The position numbers and the translations under genes are program-made. Source: Rhodovulum strictum (GTDB lineage Bacteria; Pseudomonadota; Alphaproteobacteria; Rhodobacterales; Rhodobacteraceae). From it: a DNA stretch of 64,000 bases. How positions within the stretch are numbered: position 1 is the stretch's first letter; every line of letters begins with the position of its first letter. The notes below the pieces were generated by a model, which searched no databases, was not told the DNA's origin, and saw nothing but the letters and a program-made list of their open reading frames with translations. The stretch is from the NCBI RefSeq assembly GCF_009649175.1, contig NZ_WJPO01000008.1, positions 1 through 64,000 of the forward strand. Direction: 5' to 3'. Below, piece by piece: positions 18,323 through 29,939 of this stretch.

Positions 18323-19266
18323 TGGAGATTTTCGAGATCCTTCTGTCCGCCAGCTTCTGGGCCGCGGTGCTGCGCATCGCCTCGCCGCTGATCCTTGCCA
18401 CGATGGGGGAATTGATCTGCGAGCGCGCAGGCGTGCTGAACCTCGGGATCGAGGGGATCATGGTCTTTGGCGCCTTTGCGGGCTGGATCGCGGTCTATGC
18501 GGGGCTCGGGCTCTGGCCCGGGGTGCTGGTGGCCTTTGCCAGCGGGGCGATGTTCGGGCTGGTCCATGCCACGCTGACCGTGCCTTTCGGGCTGTCGCAG
18601 CATGTGGTGGGGCTGGGGATCACGCTGCTGGCGACATCGTCCGCCTATTACGCCTATCGGCTGGCGCTGCCGCAGGTGACAAGCCCGCCGCGGATCACGC
18701 CGTTCCAGCCGCTGAACATCCCGGTTCTGTCGGATATCCCGTTTCTGGGCCCGGCGCTGTTTTCCCAGACCGCGCTGACCTATCTGGCCTTTGCCAGTGT
18801 CGCGGTCGTGGCGCTGGTGCTGTTCCGCACGCCGCTGGGGCTGGCGCTGCGGGCGGCGGGCGAGAACCCCGCGGCGGTCGAGGCGCAGGGGCTGTCGGTG
18901 ACGGCGCTGCGGATGGGGGCGGTGATGGTCGGCTCGGGGCTGATGGCGGTGGGCGGCGCATTCCTGACCATGTCGGCCTTCGATTCCTTCTTTTTCGAGA
19001 TGGTGAACGGGCGGGGCTGGATCTGCATCGCGCTGGTGGTGTTCGGGGCCTGGATGCCGGGCAAGGCGCTGCTGGGCGCGCTTCTGTTCGCCGGGTTCGA
19101 TGCGTTGCAGATCCGGATGCAGCAGACGCCGATGGGCGCGCATGTGCCCTATCAGGTGTTCCTGATGGTGCCCTATGTGCTGTCGATCCTGGCGCTGGTG
19201 CTGATGTCGCGCCGGGTCGAGGTGCCCGCGGCGCTGATGGTGCCCTATAATCGCGGAGAGCGCTGA
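18322..19266 (+). CDS. ABC transporter permease (nucleoside/nucleobase type), subunit 2
   Basis: Encodes 314 residues, the second BPD_transp_2-type permease, with about eight hydrophobic segments and the family motifs GELICERAGVLNLGIEG and AGENPAAVEAQG. The start overlaps the previous stop (TGATG). Its TGA is followed directly by the ATG of the deaminase, so all five genes of the operon are tightly packed. Confidence 0.92.
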   Translation: MEIFEILLSASFWAAVLRIASPLILATMGELICERAGVLNLGIEGIMVFGAFAGWIAVYAGLGLWPGVLVAFASGAMFGLVHATLTVPFGLSQHVVGLGITLLATSSAYYAYRLALPQVTSPPRITPFQPLNIPVLSDIPFLGPALFSQTALTYLAFASVAVVALVLFRTPLGLALRAAGENPAAVEAQGLSVTALRMGAVMVGSGLMAVGGAFLTMSAFDSFFFEMVNGRGWICIALVVFGAWMPGKALLGALLFAGFDALQIRMQQTPMGAHVPYQVFLMVPYVLSILALVLMSRRVEVPAALMVPYNRGER

Positions 19267-20559
19267 ATGGCCGAGTTCGATATCCTTGTGCGGGGCGGCA
19301 CCCTGCCCGACGGGCGTGTGGCCGATATCGGCACGCGGGGGGCGCGCATCGCAGCGGTGGGCGATCTGGCGGGGTCAAGCGCGGGGCGCGTGATCGAGGC
19401 CGCGGGCGATCTGGTCAGCCCGCCCTTCGTGGACCCGCATTTCCATCTGGACGCGACGCTGAGCTATGGCACGCCGCGGATCAATGCCTCGGGCACGCTG
19501 CTGGAGGGGATCGCGCTGTGGGGGGAGTTGAAGGCACAGGCCACGGTCGAGGAGATGGTCGAGCGGGCGCTTTGCTATTGCGACTGGGCGGCAAGCATGG
19601 GCCTGCTGGCGATCCGCAGCCATGTCGATACCTGCGATGACGACCTGAAGGGCGTGCAGGCGCTGCTGCATGTGCGGGACGTGGTGAAGCCCTGGCTCGA
19701 CCTGCAACTGGTGGCCTTTCCGCAGGACGGGTTCTTTCGCGACCCCAATGCGCAGGCCAACACGCTGCGCGCGCTGGACATGGGCGTGGATGTGGTGGGC
19801 GGCATCCCGCATTTCGAACGCACCATGGAGGAGGGCCGCGCGTCGGTCCGGGCGCTGTGCGAGATCGCGGCGGAGCGCGGGCTGCTGGTCGACATGCATT
19901 GCGACGAGACCGACGATCCGCTGTCACGCCATGTCGAGACGCTGGCCCATGAGGCGCAGCGGCTGGGGCTACAGGGGCGGGTGGCGGGCAGTCACCTGAC
20001 CTCGATGCATTCGATGGACAATTACTATGTGTCCAAGCTGCTGCCGCTGATGGCCGAGGCCGGGATTGCCGCCATCCCCAATCCGCTGATCAACATCGTG
20101 CTTCAGGGCCGCCATGACAGCTATCCCAAGCGGCGCGGGCTGACCCGGGTCAAGGAAATGCAGGCGCATGGCATCCTTGTCGGCTGGGGGCAGGATTGCG
20201 TGCGCGATCCGTGGTACAGCCTTGGCACGGCGGACATGCTGGATGTGGCCTTCATGGGGCTGCATGTGGCGCAGATGACGTCACCGGCCGAGATGCGGCG
20301 CTGTTTCGACATGGTGACGGTCGAGAATGCGCGGATCATGGGGCTGGAGGGCTACGGGCTGCACGAGGGCGCGGTTGCCTCGCTGGTGGTGCTGGATGCG
20401 GGCGATCCGGTCGAGGCGATCCGGCTGCGCCCAGACCGGCTGGCGGTGATCGCCAAGGGCAGGCTGGTGGCGGAAAAGGCGCGCAACGACACGCTTCTGG
20501 CGCTGGACGGGCGGCCCGCGACGGTGCGGCGGCGGCATCGGCCCGGGACGCTGGGCTGA
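19267..20559 (+). CDS. codA: cytosine deaminase-like amidohydrolase
   Basis: Encodes 430 residues of the amidohydrolase superfamily, close to E. coli CodA (cytosine to uracil plus ammonia). DPHFHLD near residue 57 gives the first metal-binding HxH. MHCDETDDP holds the third metal histidine and the substrate-side Glu/Asp. SHLTSMHSMD and NPLINIVLQGRHDSYPKRRG match CodA-specific segments, with the catalytic Asp in GWGQDCVRDPW. It sits directly after the importer genes with no gap, so the imported compound is probably cytosine, a cytosine analogue or another cyclic amide. Actual substrate unproven. Confidence 0.85.
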   Translation: MAEFDILVRGGTLPDGRVADIGTRGARIAAVGDLAGSSAGRVIEAAGDLVSPPFVDPHFHLDATLSYGTPRINASGTLLEGIALWGELKAQATVEEMVERALCYCDWAASMGLLAIRSHVDTCDDDLKGVQALLHVRDVVKPWLDLQLVAFPQDGFFRDPNAQANTLRALDMGVDVVGGIPHFERTMEEGRASVRALCEIAAERGLLVDMHCDETDDPLSRHVETLAHEAQRLGLQGRVAGSHLTSMHSMDNYYVSKLLPLMAEAGIAAIPNPLINIVLQGRHDSYPKRRGLTRVKEMQAHGILVGWGQDCVRDPWYSLGTADMLDVAFMGLHVAQMTSPAEMRRCFDMVTVENARIMGLEGYGLHEGAVASLVVLDAGDPVEAIRLRPDRLAVIAKGRLVAEKARNDTLLALDGRPATVRRRHRPGTLG

Positions 20560-20575
20560 GCGCACCAGAACGGAA

Positions 20576-20599
20576 AAGGCCCCGCCGGGGCGGGGCCTT
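20576..20599. terminator. bidirectional terminator between codA and atpC
   Basis: AAGGCCCCGCC (20576-20586) pairs with GGCGGGGCCTT (20589-20599). The stem is flanked by AAAA on the left and CTTGTC on the right, so it can serve both convergent transcripts; on the minus strand it is followed by TTTT-like sequence. Confidence 0.8.
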
Positions 20600-20626
20600 G
20601 TCGCGCAGACGATTGCCTGCGAAGGA

Positions 20627-21037
20627 TCAGTTCTTCGGCTCGAACCCCATGCGGGTGCCCATCGCCACCATGTCGGCCAGCATCTTGGCCGAGGCGTCGA
20701 CGATCTCGGCCTTGGCTTCGCGATGCGCAGCGCGGGCGGCGGCGATCATTTCCTCGATCATCTCCTGCGTGACCTCCTCGATCGCGTGGGACCGCTCGGC
20801 CAGAACGGTCGCGCGGTCGGACGTGATCTCGGCGAAGCCGCCGGTCACCAGATATTTCTGGCTGCCCTTCTCGGTGAACACCTCGAGCACGCCGGGACGC
20901 AGCGTGGTGATCATCGGGGCGTGCTTGGGCAGCGCGGTCAGATCGCCCTCGAAGCCCGGAATGACGACCTGAATGGCCCGTTCCGAGGCGACGCGGCGCT
21001 CGGGCGCGACGAGGTCGAATTGCAGCGTGTCGGCCAT
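20627..21037 (-). CDS. atpC: ATP synthase F1 subunit epsilon
   Basis: Encodes 136 residues. The beta-sandwich domain begins LQFDLVAPER and contains GDLTALPKHAPMI; two C-terminal helices follow. It is part of the central stalk and inhibits ATP hydrolysis in the complex at the inner membrane. It is the last gene of atpHAGDC, 55 bp after atpD. The ATG is preceded by an AAGGAGG site (minus strand). Confidence 0.94.
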   Translation of the reverse strand: MADTLQFDLVAPERRVASERAIQVVIPGFEGDLTALPKHAPMITTLRPGVLEVFTEKGSQKYLVTGGFAEITSDRATVLAERSHAIEEVTQEMIEEMIAAARAAHREAKAEIVDASAKMLADMVAMGTRMGFEPKN

Positions 21038-21092
21038 GATGCCTCCTTGGAAAACGCGCGCCGGGCGGGATCACCCGGCGCCATGTGCCCGA

Positions 21093-22535
<1,443 letters not shown>

Positions 22536-23405
22536 CTAGAGCGCCTCGGCGCCCGAAATGATTTCGATGAGTTCCTTGGTGATCGCAGCCTGGCGCGAGC
22601 GGTTATACTCGATGGTCAGCCGGTCGATCATGTCGCCCGCGTTGCGGGTGGCGCTGTCCATGGCCGACATCCGCGCGCCCTGTTCCGAGGCGCCGTTTTC
22701 CAGCAGGGCGGCAAAGATCTGGGTGGCCACACCGCGGGGCAGCAGGTCGGCCATGATCTCGCCCTCGGTCGGCTCGAAGCTGTAGATGGTCGAGAAGGCG
22801 GTCGGCGCCTCGAACACCGCCGGGATGATCTGCTGGACCGTCGGCTCCTGGCTGATGACCGAGCGGAAGCGGCTGAAGAAGATCGTCGCGACGTCGAATT
22901 CGCCGGCCTTGAACCGCTCGATCAGGTCGTCGGTGATCTGGCGGGCGGTGTCATAGCCCACGCGCTTGACCTCGGACAGGTCGATATGGCCCACCATCAG
23001 GTCGTTGAAGTCGCGTTTCAGCTGTTCGCGGCCCTTGCGGCCCACGGTGAGGATCTTGACCGTCTTACCCTGGCGGATCAGGTCGTTGATCCGGCCCCGC
23101 GCCTGCCGCACGATGGACGAGTTGAACGCCCCGCACAGGCCGCGCTCGGCGGTCATCACCACCAGCATGTGGACCTTGTCCGACCCGGTGCCGACCAGCA
23201 GCCGGGGCGCGTTGGCGGCCCCGGTGGAGGACGCGGCAAGGCCGGACATCACCTTCTGCATCTGCTCGGCATAGGGGCGCGCGGCTTCGGCGGCCTCCTG
23301 GGCGCGGCGGAGCTTGGCCGCCGCGACCATCTGCATGGCCTTGGTGATCTTCCGCGTGTTCTTCACGCTTCCGATCCGGTTCTTCAGATCCTTGAGGCTG
23401 GGCAT
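22536..23405 (-). CDS. atpG: ATP synthase F1 subunit gamma
   Basis: Encodes 289 residues, the rotating central stalk. The N-terminal coiled coil starts [20 protein letters not shown] and the conserved C-terminal [13 protein letters not shown] helix ends the protein. The middle has the family ERGLCGAFN motif. It lies between atpA (22 bp) and atpD (18 bp). Confidence 0.96.
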   Translation of the reverse strand: MPSLKDLKNRIGSVKNTRKITKAMQMVAAAKLRRAQEAAEAARPYAEQMQKVMSGLAASSTGAANAPRLLVGTGSDKVHMLVVMTAERGLCGAFNSSIVRQARGRINDLIRQGKTVKILTVGRKGREQLKRDFNDLMVGHIDLSEVKRVGYDTARQITDDLIERFKAGEFDVATIFFSRFRSVISQEPTVQQIIPAVFEAPTAFSTIYSFEPTEGEIMADLLPRGVATQIFAALLENGASEQGARMSAMDSATRNAGDMIDRLTIEYNRSRQAAITKELIEIISGAEAL

Positions 23406-23427
23406 CTATCCGATCCTGACCCGCGGC

Positions 23428-24966
23428 TTAGGCGAACGTCTTGGCGAATTCGTCGAGCGCGGCCTTGACCTTGTCTTCCAGCTCGCCCTTCACCTTGCGG
23501 TCGTTGTTGGTGATGTCGTCCAGAAGCGCCTGATGCTTGGAGCGCAGGAAGTTCAGCAGCGCCGTTTCGTACCGGCCGACATCCTTGACCGCCACCTTGT
23601 CGAGATAGCCGTTGGTGCCCGCAAAGATCACGCAGACGATTTCGGCGTTGGTCAGCGGCGAGTATTGCGGCTGCTTCATCAGTTCGGTCAGACGCGCGCC
23701 GCGGTTCAGCAGGCGCTGGGTCGAGGCGTCGAGATCGGAGCCGAACTGCGCGAAGGCCGCCATCTCGCGGTACTGCGCGAGCGACAGTTTCACCGGGCCG
23801 GCGACCGAGGACATCGCCTTGGTCTGGGCCGAGGAGCCCACGCGGCTGACCGACAGACCGGTGTTCACTGCCGGGCGGATGCCCTGGTAGAACAGGTCGG
23901 TTTCGAGGAAGATCTGGCCGTCGGTGATCGAGATCACGTTGGTCGGGATATAGGCCGACACGTCACCCGCCTGGGTTTCGATGATCGGCAGCGCGGTCAG
24001 CGAACCTGCGCCGTGATCCTCGTTCAGCTTGGCCGAACGCTCCAGCAGGCGGGAGTGCAGGTAGAACACGTCGCCCGGATAGGCTTCGCGCCCCGGGGGA
24101 CGGCGCAGCAGCAGCGACATCTGGCGATAGGCGACGGCCTGTTTCGACAGGTCGTCATAGATCATCAGCGCGTGGCGGCCGTTGTCGCGGAAATATTCGC
24201 CCATCGCGGTCGCCGAATAGGGCGCGAGGAACTGCATCGGCGCGGGGTCGGAGGCGGTCGCGGCAACGACGATCGAATAGGCCATGGCGCCGGTTTCTTC
24301 CAGCTTCTTCACCAGCTGGGCAACGGTCGAGCGCTTCTGGCCCACGGCGACATAGACGCAGTAGAGCTTCTTGCTCTCGTCGTCGCCGGCGGCCTCGTTA
24401 TAGGATTTCTGGTTCAGGATCGCATCGAGCGCCACCGCGGTCTTGCCGGTCTGGCGGTCGCCGATGATCAGTTCGCGTTGGCCGCGGCCGATCGGGATCA
24501 TGGCGTCGACCGATTTCAGGCCGGTGGCCATCGGTTCATGCACCGACTTGCGCGGGATGATGCCCGGCGCCTTGACATCGGCGACGCGGCGTTCGGTCGT
24601 CGCGATCGGACCCTTGCCGTCGATCGGGTTGCCCAGCGCGTCGACCACGCGGCCCAGAAGCGCGTCGCCCACCGGCACGTCCACGATCGAATTGGTGCGC
24701 TTGACGGTGTCGCCTTCCTTGATCTCGCGGTCCGAGCCGAAGATCACGATGCCGACATTGTCCACTTCGAGGTTTAGCGCCATGCCGCGGATGCCGCCGG
24801 GGAATTCCACCATCTCGCCGGCCTGCACGTTGTCGAGGCCATGGACACGGGCAATCCCGTCGCCGACCGACAGAACGCGGCCCACCTCTGCGACTTCGGC
24901 CTGCTGACCGAAGTTCTTGATCTGCTCCTTGAGGATCGCAGAGATCTCAGCTGCTTGGATACCCAT
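23428..24966 (-). CDS. atpA: ATP synthase F1 subunit alpha
   Basis: Encodes 512 residues, the non-catalytic nucleotide-binding subunit. Walker A is GDRQTGKT and the family signature [14 protein letters not shown] is present. Its ATG follows the TAA stop of atpH with no gap, which makes coupled translation likely. Confidence 0.97.
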   Translation of the reverse strand: MGIQAAEISAILKEQIKNFGQQAEVAEVGRVLSVGDGIARVHGLDNVQAGEMVEFPGGIRGMALNLEVDNVGIVIFGSDREIKEGDTVKRTNSIVDVPVGDALLGRVVDALGNPIDGKGPIATTERRVADVKAPGIIPRKSVHEPMATGLKSVDAMIPIGRGQRELIIGDRQTGKTAVALDAILNQKSYNEAAGDDESKKLYCVYVAVGQKRSTVAQLVKKLEETGAMAYSIVVAATASDPAPMQFLAPYSATAMGEYFRDNGRHALMIYDDLSKQAVAYRQMSLLLRRPPGREAYPGDVFYLHSRLLERSAKLNEDHGAGSLTALPIIETQAGDVSAYIPTNVISITDGQIFLETDLFYQGIRPAVNTGLSVSRVGSSAQTKAMSSVAGPVKLSLAQYREMAAFAQFGSDLDASTQRLLNRGARLTELMKQPQYSPLTNAEIVCVIFAGTNGYLDKVAVKDVGRYETALLNFLRSKHQALLDDITNNDRKVKGELEDKVKAALDEFAKTFA

Positions 24967-25527
24967 TTATCCGACCTCTTTCATGGTGTTCTGGAGAGCA
25001 CTGAGCCGCGCGCGGATCGAGGTGTCGATCATCTTCGAGCCCAGCTTGACGACGAGGCCACCGATGAGACGTTCATCGACGGTGGCGTTGATCTTTACAT
25101 CCTTGCCGGCATTGGCCTTGAGCGCGGCGGCAAGCTTGGCCTTCTGCGCGTCCGACAGCGGCCGGGCCGAGACGACATCGGCGCTGATCTCGCCCTTGTA
25201 GTCGGCGATCAGCGCACGCAGTTGCGCGATCAGCTGGGGCAGCGCGAAAAGCCGGCGCTTGGTCGCCATCAGGCGCATGGTGTTCGAGGTCATCAGACCG
25301 ATGCCGATGCGCGGCGCGATGGCGGCAATGGCGTAGGACTGCTCGTCGCGGGAATAGATCGGCGAAGCGACCAGATCGCGGAAATCGGCGCTGTCCTTCA
25401 GCACCGCGTCGATCTTGTCCACATCGCCCTCAAGCGCGGCGACGGCATTGGCATCCTTCGCGATCTCGAACAGAGCGGTGGCGTATCGCGCGGCGATGCC
25501 GGACGAAATCGAGGCTGGTTCGGACAC
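24967..25527 (-). CDS. atpH: ATP synthase F1 subunit delta
   Basis: Encodes 186 residues, the peripheral-stalk subunit that joins F1 to F0. The N-terminus [17 protein letters not shown] and the C-terminal [21 protein letters not shown] segments are diagnostic. The start is taken as GTG 25527 with GGAAGGG about 8 bases upstream, giving the usual length; a longer frame to 25650 has no homology. It heads an F1-only operon. F0 genes must lie elsewhere, as is usual in alphaproteobacteria. Confidence 0.93.
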   Translation of the reverse strand: MSEPASISSGIAARYATALFEIAKDANAVAALEGDVDKIDAVLKDSADFRDLVASPIYSRDEQSYAIAAIAPRIGIGLMTSNTMRLMATKRRLFALPQLIAQLRALIADYKGEISADVVSARPLSDAQKAKLAAALKANAGKDVKINATVDERLIGGLVVKLGSKMIDTSIRARLSALQNTMKEVG

Positions 25528-25770
25528 GTCAACCCTTCCGATGTCTATGGCCCCTGTCAAAGCCGTGGAGGACGGAGAGGGGCAGATCAAGCGGCGCACC
25601 CTTGCGGGCACGCTCCGAAATCGGCGTGGGTGTAGCAGAGGCAGCGGCACCTCGCAACCGCCTATGAGCCCCCATTCGCACGCTTGTCACGGTCGCGCCG
25701 CACGCCGTCTTTGGCAAGCGGAATCATGGCCCGGGAACGCGGCGCGCAGGCGCATGCCGCAGAGCAGCGA

Positions 25771-25791
25771 AACCCCATGATTGGCGGGGTT
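25771..25791 (-). terminator. small hairpin at the end of the methyltransferase gene
   Basis: AACCCC (25771-25776) pairs with GGGGTT (25786-25791), with a 9-base loop; on the minus strand TTCGCTGCTC follows. The right arm touches the stop codon. The remaining 240 bp to atpH contain no gene and should hold the atp promoter, which I could not place confidently. Confidence 0.4.
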
Positions 25792-26537
25792 CAGGCCGGT
25801 TCCGGGCCGGGTGTCGGCAGCCCTTCGAGGATGCGCAGCGGACGCGGCAACCCGTTCTTCACGGCCAGCCCGGTCGGGCGGTAGACGCGCTTGGTCGCCT
25901 CCACGATCAGCACACCGCCCGCGTAATAGGCAGAGATGCGACGGCCCGCATTTTCCCACATCCCCGCGGTTCTGAGCCAGAATCGTCGCGCGGTGGGCGG
26001 TGCGAACAGGGCCGCGCGATGGCTTTCGGGCTCGAAGCCGTGATGGCGCAGTTGCGATTCGAGCTGGCCGTTGGAATAGGGCCGCCCGAAGCCGAAGGGC
26101 GTGCCGTCGCGCCGCGCCCACAGCCCCGAGCGGTTCGGCACGACAAAGAGCGCCCGCCCCCCGGGGCCAAGCACGCGCGATGCCTCCTCCAGAACAGCGG
26201 CGGGGTTCTCCGAGGTTTCCAGCCCGTGCAGCACGATCAGCTTGTCCACGAACCCGTCCGGCAGGGGCCAGGCGGTTTCCTCGCACAGGACCGAGACATT
26301 GTCCTGCCCGCCGGGCCAGGGCATCACCCCCTGCTGGCCGGGCATCAGCGCGATCACCCGGCGCGCGTCATGGGTGAAGGGGCGCATCAGCGGCACGGCA
26401 AAGCCGAAGCCCGCCACGGTCTGGCCCTTGGCCTCGGGCCAGATACCGACCACCTGATCGCGGATTGCCCGCTGGGCCACGCGCCCCAGATTGGTGCGGT
26501 AGTAGAAATTCCTCAGGTCCAGGACGTCCAGATGCAT
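25791..26537 (-). CDS. class I SAM-dependent methyltransferase-like protein
   Basis: Encodes 248 residues. The fold resembles methyltransferase type 11: a segment around [21 protein letters not shown] fits the acidic-loop/strand-4 region, and [20 protein letters not shown] is the typical post-motif helix and strand. The SAM-binding glycine loop is poorly conserved (VAGFGFAVP in its place), so SAM binding is uncertain. The ATG at 26537 was chosen because the domain starts there. It diverges from gloB by 64 bp. Substrate unknown. Confidence 0.7.
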   Translation of the reverse strand: MHLDVLDLRNFYYRTNLGRVAQRAIRDQVVGIWPEAKGQTVAGFGFAVPLMRPFTHDARRVIALMPGQQGVMPWPGGQDNVSVLCEETAWPLPDGFVDKLIVLHGLETSENPAAVLEEASRVLGPGGRALFVVPNRSGLWARRDGTPFGFGRPYSNGQLESQLRHHGFEPESHRAALFAPPTARRFWLRTAGMWENAGRRISAYYAGGVLIVEATKRVYRPTGLAVKNGLPRPLRILEGLPTPGPEPA

Positions 26538-26601
26538 TGCGGCGCGTGCTGCCTTCGGGCCAGGGTTCAGGACCAAGATAGCCAAGCCGAGAAAGAATGC
26601 C

Positions 26602-27369
26602 ATGCCCCTGGAGATCGTGACCGTCCCCTGCCTGAGCGACAATTACGCCTATCTGGCACATGACCCGGCGACCGGCGCGACGGCGGTGATCGACGCGCCC
26701 GAGGCCGCGCCCATCGAGGCCGCGCTGGCCGAACGCGGCTGGCGGCTGAGCGATATCCTGATCACCCATCACCACCACGACCATGTGGGCGGCGTCGAGG
26801 CGCTGCGCACGGCCCATGGCGCGCGGGTCACGGGGGCGGCGGCCGATGCCCACCGCCTGCCCAAGCTGGATACCCCCGTGGCAGAGGGGGACAGGGTCCG
26901 GATCGGGGACGAAACCGGCGAGGTGCTGGAGGTTCCGGGCCACACGGTCGGCCATGTCGCCTATCACTTCGCCGGATCGGGCGCGGTCTTTACCGCCGAC
27001 AGCCTGATGGCGCTGGGCTGCGGGCGGCTGTTCGAGGGCACGCCCGAGATGATGTGGACGAGCCTGTGCAGGCTGGCCGCCCTGCCCCCCGAAACGCTGG
27101 TCTTTTCGGGCCATGAATACACCGCCGCGAACGGGCGTTTCGCGCGGACGATCGAGCCCGACAACGCGGCGCTGGCGGCCCGGCTGGACAAGGTCGCGGC
27201 GCTGCGCGCGGCAGGCCAGCCCACCGTTCCCGTGCCCCTGTCCGAGGAACTGGCGACGAATCCGTTCCTGCGCGCGGGGCTCGCCGGTGTGAAGCGGGCA
27301 CTGGGGATGACGGACGCCCCGGACGCGGCGGTGTTTGCCGAGATCCGCAGCCGCAAGGACCGTTTCTAG
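26602..27369 (+). CDS. gloB: hydroxyacylglutathione hydrolase (glyoxalase II)
   Basis: Encodes 255 residues of the metallo-beta-lactamase fold. The binuclear metal motif THHHHDH spans residues 55-61 (H56, H58, D60, H61); further ligands are in [15 protein letters not shown] and SGHEYT. The C-terminal NPFLR segment is the glutathione-binding signature. It hydrolyses S-lactoylglutathione, completing methylglyoxal detoxification in the cytoplasm. It diverges from the methyltransferase and precedes clpA by 161 bp. Confidence 0.94.
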   Translation: MPLEIVTVPCLSDNYAYLAHDPATGATAVIDAPEAAPIEAALAERGWRLSDILITHHHHDHVGGVEALRTAHGARVTGAAADAHRLPKLDTPVAEGDRVRIGDETGEVLEVPGHTVGHVAYHFAGSGAVFTADSLMALGCGRLFEGTPEMMWTSLCRLAALPPETLVFSGHEYTAANGRFARTIEPDNAALAARLDKVAALRAAGQPTVPVPLSEELATNPFLRAGLAGVKRALGMTDAPDAAVFAEIRSRKDRF

Positions 27370-27530
27370 CCCCGGCCGAAGTGCCGAAAAACACGGCGTT
27401 TCCGGAATGGCGGCCAAGAATTGAACAGAAAAAACTTGAAGCCCGCCAACAAACACCAAAACTTAACCTTGAGAGACCAAGGTCGGAGCAGGTGTTGCCC
27501 CCCGGCCGCAGGAAAAAAGGAGCGCGTCTC

Positions 27531-29861
27531 GTGCCTTCGTTTTCGAACACACTCGAGCAAGCCATCCACGCCGCGCTCGCCCTCGCCAATGCCCGACGTC
27601 ACGAACTGGCCACGCTGGAGCATCTGCTTCTGGCGCTGATCGACGAACCGGATGCCGCCAAGGTGATGCGGGCCTGTTCGGTCGACATGGACGAGCTGCG
27701 CAAGACGCTGACAGATTTCATCGAGGACGAGCTGTCGACGCTGGTCACCGATATCGAAGGATCGGAGGCGGTGCCGACCGCCGCCTTCCAGCGCGTGATC
27801 CAGCGCGCCGCGATCCATGTCCAGAGTTCGGGCCGGACCGAGGTTACCGGCGCCAATGTGCTGGTCGCGATCTTTGCCGAACGGGAATCGAACGCGGCCT
27901 ATTTCCTTCAGGAACAGGACATGACGCGCTATGACGCGGTTAATTTCATCGCCCATGGCGTCGCCAAGGATCCGTCCTTTGGCGAGCATCGCCCGGTCAC
28001 CGGCGCCAACGAGTTCGAGGAAGAGGTCCAGCCCTCGGGCCAGTCCGAAAGCACCGACTCCCGCGAGTCCGCGCTGGGCAAGTATTGCGTCGACCTGAAC
28101 GCCAAGGCGCGCAAGGGCGATGTCGACCCGCTGATCGGCCGCGAACAGGAGGTGGAACGCTGCATCCAGGTGCTGTGCCGCCGCCGCAAGAACAACCCGC
28201 TGCTGGTCGGCGATCCGGGCGTGGGCAAGACCGCCATCGCCGAGGGGCTGGCGCGCAAGATCGTCACCGGCGAAACGCCCGAGGTTCTGGCGAAATCGAC
28301 GATCTATTCGCTGGACATGGGCGCGCTGCTGGCCGGAACCCGCTATCGCGGCGATTTCGAGGAACGGCTGAAATCCGTGGTCAACGAGCTTGAGGACCAC
28401 CCCGACGCGATCCTGTTCATCGACGAGATCCATACCGTGATCGGCGCGGGGGCCACCTCGGGCGGCGCGATGGATGCCTCGAACCTGCTGAAGCCCGCGC
28501 TTCAGGGCGGCAAGCTGCGCTGCATGGGAAGCACGACCTACAAGGAGTTCCGCCAGCACTTCGAGAAGGACCGCGCGCTGTCGCGGCGGTTCCAGAAGAT
28601 CGACGTGAACGAGCCCACGGTCGAGGACGCGGTCAAGATCCTCAAGGGCCTGAAGCCCTATTTCGAGGAACACCACGACGTGAAGTACACCTCGGACGCG
28701 ATCCGCACCGCGGTGGAACTGTCGGCGCGCTACATCCACGACCGCAAGCTGCCCGACAAGGCGATCGACGTGATCGACGAGGCGGGCGCGGCCCAGCACC
28801 TGCTGGCGGAAAGCAAGCGGCGCAAGACCATCGGTACCAAGGAAATCGAGGCCGTGGTGGCCAAGATCGCCCGGATCCCGCCGAAGAATGTCAGCAAGGA
28901 CGACGCCAAGGTTCTGAAGGATCTGGAGGTGACGCTCAAGCGCGTGGTCTTTGGCCAGGACAAGGCGATCGAGGCGCTGGCCTCGGCGATCAAGCTGGCC
29001 CGGGCCGGTCTGCGCGAACCCGAGAAACCCATCGGCAACTACCTGTTCGCCGGGCCGACCGGGGTGGGCAAGACCGAGGTCGCCAAGCAACTTGCCACCA
29101 CGCTGGGGGTGGAACTGCTGCGCTTCGACATGTCGGAATACATGGAGAAGCACGCGGTCAGCCGGCTGATCGGTGCCCCGCCCGGCTATGTCGGCTTCGA
29201 CCAGGGCGGGCTGCTGACGGACGGGGTCGATCAGAACCCGCATTGCGTGCTGCTGCTGGACGAGATCGAAAAGGCGCATCCGGATGTGTTCAACATCCTG
29301 TTGCAGGTGATGGACCATGGCAAGCTGACCGACCATAACGGCCGCCAGGTCGATTTCCGCAACGTGGTGCTGATCATGACCTCGAATGCGGGGGCTGCGG
29401 AACAGGCCAAGGCCGCCATCGGCTTTGGCCGCGAGCGGCGCGAGGGCGAGGATACGGCGGCCATCGAACGCACCTTCACGCCCGAATTCCGCAACCGTCT
29501 GGACGCGGTCATCAGCTTCCAGCCGCTGCCGCGGGAAACCATCCTTCAGGTGGTCGAGAAGTTCGTCCTGCAACTGGAAGCGCAGCTTCTGGATCGCAAC
29601 GTCACCATCGAACTGACCCGGCCCGCGGCCGAATGGCTGGCCGAAAAGGGCTATGACGACAAGATGGGCGCGCGCCCCCTGGCGCGCGTGATCCAGGAGA
29701 CGATCAAGAAACCGCTGGCCGAGGAATTGCTGTTCGGCTCGCTCGCCAAGGGCGGAGTCGTCAAGGTGGGCGTCAAGGATGGCGAGATCGACCTGAAGAT
29801 CGAGGAACCGGAAAAACGCCGGATCGACTCGAAGAAGCCGCCCTTGCTGACGGCTGAATAG
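27531..29861 (+). CDS. clpA: ATP-dependent Clp protease ATP-binding subunit ClpA
   Basis: Encodes 776 residues, the AAA+ unfoldase that feeds ClpP. The N-domain (about 1-145) has the double Clp repeat. Domain D1 has Walker A GDPGVGKT near 227-234 and Walker [10 protein letters not shown]. Domain D2 has GPTGVGKTE and [13 protein letters not shown]. The start is taken as GTG 27531 because an AAGGAG site lies 8 bases upstream and it gives the family length. No clpS fits in the 161-bp gap upstream, where clpS often lies. CTTGAA at 27435 resembles a heat-shock -35 but no matching -10 was found. Confidence 0.95.
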   Translation: MPSFSNTLEQAIHAALALANARRHELATLEHLLLALIDEPDAAKVMRACSVDMDELRKTLTDFIEDELSTLVTDIEGSEAVPTAAFQRVIQRAAIHVQSSGRTEVTGANVLVAIFAERESNAAYFLQEQDMTRYDAVNFIAHGVAKDPSFGEHRPVTGANEFEEEVQPSGQSESTDSRESALGKYCVDLNAKARKGDVDPLIGREQEVERCIQVLCRRRKNNPLLVGDPGVGKTAIAEGLARKIVTGETPEVLAKSTIYSLDMGALLAGTRYRGDFEERLKSVVNELEDHPDAILFIDEIHTVIGAGATSGGAMDASNLLKPALQGGKLRCMGSTTYKEFRQHFEKDRALSRRFQKIDVNEPTVEDAVKILKGLKPYFEEHHDVKYTSDAIRTAVELSARYIHDRKLPDKAIDVIDEAGAAQHLLAESKRRKTIGTKEIEAVVAKIARIPPKNVSKDDAKVLKDLEVTLKRVVFGQDKAIEALASAIKLARAGLREPEKPIGNYLFAGPTGVGKTEVAKQLATTLGVELLRFDMSEYMEKHAVSRLIGAPPGYVGFDQGGLLTDGVDQNPHCVLLLDEIEKAHPDVFNILLQVMDHGKLTDHNGRQVDFRNVVLIMTSNAGAAEQAKAAIGFGRERREGEDTAAIERTFTPEFRNRLDAVISFQPLPRETILQVVEKFVLQLEAQLLDRNVTIELTRPAAEWLAEKGYDDKMGARPLARVIQETIKKPLAEELLFGSLAKGGVVKVGVKDGEIDLKIEEPEKRRIDSKKPPLLTAE

Positions 29862-29888
29862 ACCCGCGCCCTTGCGGACCTGATCCTG

Positions 29889-29917
29889 TCCCCCGCGGCC
29901 TGACCGGCGGCGGGGGA
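29889..29917. terminator. terminator after clpA
   Basis: TCCCCCGC (29889-29896) pairs with GCGGGGGA (29910-29917), followed on the plus strand by TTTCGCTT. It separates clpA from the convergent stator-like operon. Confidence 0.8.
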
Positions 29918-29939
29918 TTTCGCTTGGGAAAGCGCGTAC

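Noticed and set aside
27421-27470. Heat-shock (sigma-32) promoter before clpA
   Set aside because: CTTGAA at 27435 fits a -35, but the sequence 17-18 bp downstream (AAAACT region) is not a credible -10.
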